DNA of 35,395 bases, taken from Sulfurimonas sp. (GTDB lineage: Bacteria; Campylobacterota; Campylobacteria; Campylobacterales; Sulfurimonadaceae). Shown here piece by piece: positions 33,111 through 35,395 of this stretch. Made by a program: the position numbers and the translations under genes. Below the pieces are notes generated by a model. The model was not told where the DNA came from. It worked only from the letters and a program-made list of their open reading frames with translations, and made no database searches. The DNA lies in contig JAERRX010000153.1 of assembly GCA_016735225.1 (NCBI GenBank), positions 1 through 35,395 of the forward strand. The letters run 5' to 3'. The number at the start of each line of letters is the position of its first letter. The stretch's first letter is position 1.

Positions 33111-35395
33111 ACCTAGTAGGCATTGTTAATGAAAATGAATTTTACACAAACCACTACCTAAGCGAGATATTTGAAGGCGATATAAAAGACCAGATCAGCT
33201 CATGGCAAGAAAAAGAAAATGAAAGTGATAGATATAAAACTCCTTTTAAAAGGTTACGAGGTGTAGGAGCAAACTATTTAGAGCTATTGAAAAGTCTATC
33301 TAAAAAAAACAATAGCACTCAAGATAAGCTCCAATCATCAAGAGCCTTTTACAAAATAGTTTTAGACATATTGGGTTATAAGTTCTCATACACTACAAAA
33401 GAGTGTGATGAATTTTCTATCCCCCTTATTGCTCAAGTAGATAAAAATGATGGTAGTCCCTATCTTTGGATAGTAGAGAGCTACTGTGATGAGAGTTGTG
33501 ATCTACTTGCAAACTCTATAGTTAAAGAGCAGTTAAATGGGCTAGATGGAGTAAATAGTGAGTTAAACTATGATGATATTATCACCTCTCATATCTTTAC
33601 ACTGCAAGAACCACCAAGATGGGTAATGCTAGTAAGTCCTTTTCAAATAGTGCTGATGGAAAGAGCCAAATGGGCTCAAAAAAGATTTTTGCGATTTGAT
33701 ATTCAAGATATTATCTCTCGAAAAGCAGACTCTATACTAAAAGCATTTACAACACTTCTGCATGCAGACTCTCTTGCCCCCAAAGATGGCTTGTCTCTTC
33801 TTGATACTTTAGATGAAAACTCTCATAAACATGCTTTTGGTGTGACAGAAGATTTGAAGTATTCACTACTCTTAGCAGTAGAACTTCTTGGTAATGAAGC
33901 GATATACTATCATCTACAAAATGATCCTAACTTTTTACAAACACCAAACATAGAGAGTGACTTAACTAGAGAAGCACTTCGTTACATGTATAGAATGCTG
34001 TTTCTCTTCTATATCGAATCCCGTCCAGAACTAGGCTTTATACCTAGCAAATCACAAGCATTTCTAAAAGGTTACTCACTAGAGACTCTTAGAGACCTAG
34101 AACTCATGCCACTCCTCACAGATAACGATAAAAATGGCTACTTCTTTGATGATAGTGTTAGACTTCTTTTTGACATGATATATGAGGGAAGAGTAAGTCC
34201 TAAAGCAAACTTAACAGGAAAAGATATATTTTCCATCTCTCCACTTCGCTCACACCTATTTGACCCAGCTAAAACACCGCTCTTAAACGATGCAAAGCTT
34301 AGAAACCATATTTGGCAAGAGATCATCCAAAGTTTATCACTCAGTCGTCCTAAAAAGGGAAAAGGCAGAGGTAGAATCTCCTATGCAAACCTTGGTATCA
34401 ATCAACTGGGAGCTGTATATGAAGCACTTCTAAGCTACAAAGGCTTCATAGCTAAAGAGACACTCTATGAAGTAAAAAAATCAGGAACTAACCCAACAGC
34501 ACTTGACAATGCTTACTTTGTGACAGAATCGCAACTAAAAGAGTATAAAGAAGAAGAGAGAGTTTTTGATGATAAGGTTTTAAGAAACTACAAAACAGGA
34601 ACTTTCATCTATCGTCTAGCAGGAAGAGACAGAGAAAAATCAGCCTCATACTACACTCCAGAGGTGCTAACCAAATCACTTGTAAAGTATGCACTAAAAG
34701 AGCTTTTAGAGATAGATAAAGATGGTCATATAGGCAAGAGAGCAGATGAGATACTAAACATTACAGTATGCGAACCAGCGATGGGGTCAGCAGCCTTTTT
34801 AAATGAAGCTATAAACCAACTAAGTGAAGCTTATCTACATCAAAAACAACTAGAACAAAAAGAGAAAATCACACACGACAAATATATAGAAGAACTGCAA
34901 AAAGTAAAGATGCACATAGCAGACAACAATGTTTTTGGAGTTGATCTTAACCCAACAGCCGTAGAACTTGCAGAGATCTCCCTTTGGCTAAATGCTTTGA
35001 GTGGTGCTTTTGTACCGTGGTTTGGTTTTCAGCTTGAACACGGTAACTCACTCATAGGGGCTAGAAGAGAGGTGTATGAAACTCATCAACTTCGTGCAAG
35101 CAAAAAAGCACTTCTTTGGTATGAAGATGCCCCAAAAAGATTGACTCCAAAGTCGCTTTGGTTAGCTAAAAAAAGAGAACCTGCAAATCTTTCTACGGGC
35201 AAATTTGATATGTTTGAAAAACCAAAACAACAAACATTGGATCTTAAAGAGATCAAGAGTGCAGGAAGAGAAAAAGATACACAAATCTACCACTTTTTAC
35301 TAGGCGACAAAGCGATGGCTTCCTACACGGACAAGGTGGTAAAAGCACTCAAAAAAGATGAGATAGAGTCTATAAACAAGTGGCGAAAAGAGTTC
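33107..35395 (+). CDS. drmMI: Eco57I-type DNA adenine methylase, DISARM DrmMI-like, 3' end outside window
   Basis: The track omits this gene because it has no stop in the window: ATG at 33107 opens 763 codons to the last base. It begins MNLVGIVNENEFYTNHYLSEIFEGDIKDQ. It has a long N-terminal helical region, then REKSASYYTPEVLTKSLVKYALKELL (about 510), the AdoMet motif I region TVCEPAMGSAAFLNEAINQL (about 555), and NNVFGVDLNPTAVELAEISLWLNALS (about 610). The NPPY catalytic motif should lie beyond the window end. Motif I reads EPAMGSAAF rather than the usual DPACGSGxF. In DISARM the methylase marks host DNA so that self is not restricted. It is translationally coupled to the helicase by a 4-base overlap. 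Confidence 0.82.
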   Translation, partial: MNLVGIVNENEFYTNHYLSEIFEGDIKDQISSWQEKENESDRYKTPFKRLRGVGANYLELLKSLSKKNNSTQDKLQSSRAFYKIVLDILGYKFSYTTKECDEFSIPLIAQVDKNDGSPYLWIVESYCDESCDLLANSIVKEQLNGLDGVNSELNYDDIITSHIFTLQEPPRWVMLVSPFQIVLMERAKWAQKRFLRFDIQDIISRKADSILKAFTTLLHADSLAPKDGLSLLDTLDENSHKHAFGVTEDLKYSLLLAVELLGNEAIYYHLQNDPNFLQTPNIESDLTREALRYMYRMLFLFYIESRPELGFIPSKSQAFLKGYSLETLRDLELMPLLTDNDKNGYFFDDSVRLLFDMIYEGRVSPKANLTGKDIFSISPLRSHLFDPAKTPLLNDAKLRNHIWQEIIQSLSLSRPKKGKGRGRISYANLGINQLGAVYEALLSYKGFIAKETLYEVKKSGTNPTALDNAYFVTESQLKEYKEEERVFDDKVLRNYKTGTFIYRLAGRDREKSASYYTPEVLTKSLVKYALKELLEIDKDGHIGKRADEILNITVCEPAMGSAAFLNEAINQLSEAYLHQKQLEQKEKITHDKYIEELQKVKMHIADNNVFGVDLNPTAVELAEISLWLNALSGAFVPWFGFQLEHGNSLIGARREVYETHQLRASKKALLWYEDAPKRLTPKSLWLAKKREPANLSTGKFDMFEKPKQQTLDLKEIKSAGREKDTQIYHFLLGDKAMASYTDKVVKALKKDEIESINKWRKEF

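Noticed and set aside
34138-34326. 62-aa minus-strand ORF
   Set aside because: Lies wholly inside the open methylase frame, which has clear motifs.

Overview
The window is about 35 kb of AT-rich chromosome from a member of the Campylobacterota (Epsilonproteobacteria), most likely a Sulfurimonas/Arcobacter-like free-living species. Supporting signs are an LPP20-family protein next to a sigma-54 response regulator that lacks a DNA-binding domain (FlgR type), an FtsZ-like fragment that looks epsilonproteobacterial, short AT-rich promoters, and many adenine-rich Shine-Dalgarno sites. The genus is an inference; no rRNA gene is present.

Layout. (1) 1-2.7 kb, accessory: the 3' part of a DUF262/DUF1524 (GmrSD-like) restriction protein, a decayed DUF1016 nuclease fragment and an unknown gene. 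(2) 2.8-11.1 kb, mostly core: a small secreted protein, pta-ackA (acetyl-CoA/acetate), a SEC-C motif protein, a YhdH/AcuI-type reductase, a GNAT acetyltransferase, then an operon of an ABC-F ATPase, a DUF5718-like protein and a SUI1/YciH protein. (3) 11.1-13.8 kb: an AAA_14/DUF4143-type ATPase gene set between two 119-bp direct repeats. The repeats duplicate the overlapping 3' ends of yciH and a GGDEF gene, so both neighbours stayed intact. (4) 13.9-17.8 kb, accessory: a WYL regulator, a broken LPS-kinase-like gene, then a minus-strand cassette. The cassette holds a gutted AAA ATPase, a membrane-anchored cyclic-phosphate-processing receiver (cREC) protein, a sigma-70 region 4 mini-gene broken by TGA, and a free-standing FtsZ H7-T7-C-terminal domain without the GTPase domain. 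(5) 18-30 kb, core: a SPOR-like Glu-rich envelope protein whose apparent start codon is ATC, TonB, amtB-glnK, an EamA transporter, gyrA, LPP20, flgR-like, asd, hemE, a radical SAM gene and tRNA-Asn(GTT). (6) 30.2 kb to the end: right after the tRNA, a SNF2 helicase and an overlapping Eco57I-like adenine methylase that runs off the window. Together they look like drmD-drmMI of a class 1 DISARM anti-phage system.

The most unusual items are the GTPase-less FtsZ fragment with intact T7-loop residues and its coupled sigma-like leader ORF, the repeat-flanked ATPase insertion, and the ATC-start envelope gene. Defence genes sit at both ends of the window, and several genes in the accessory blocks are visibly decaying. 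This suggests active turnover.
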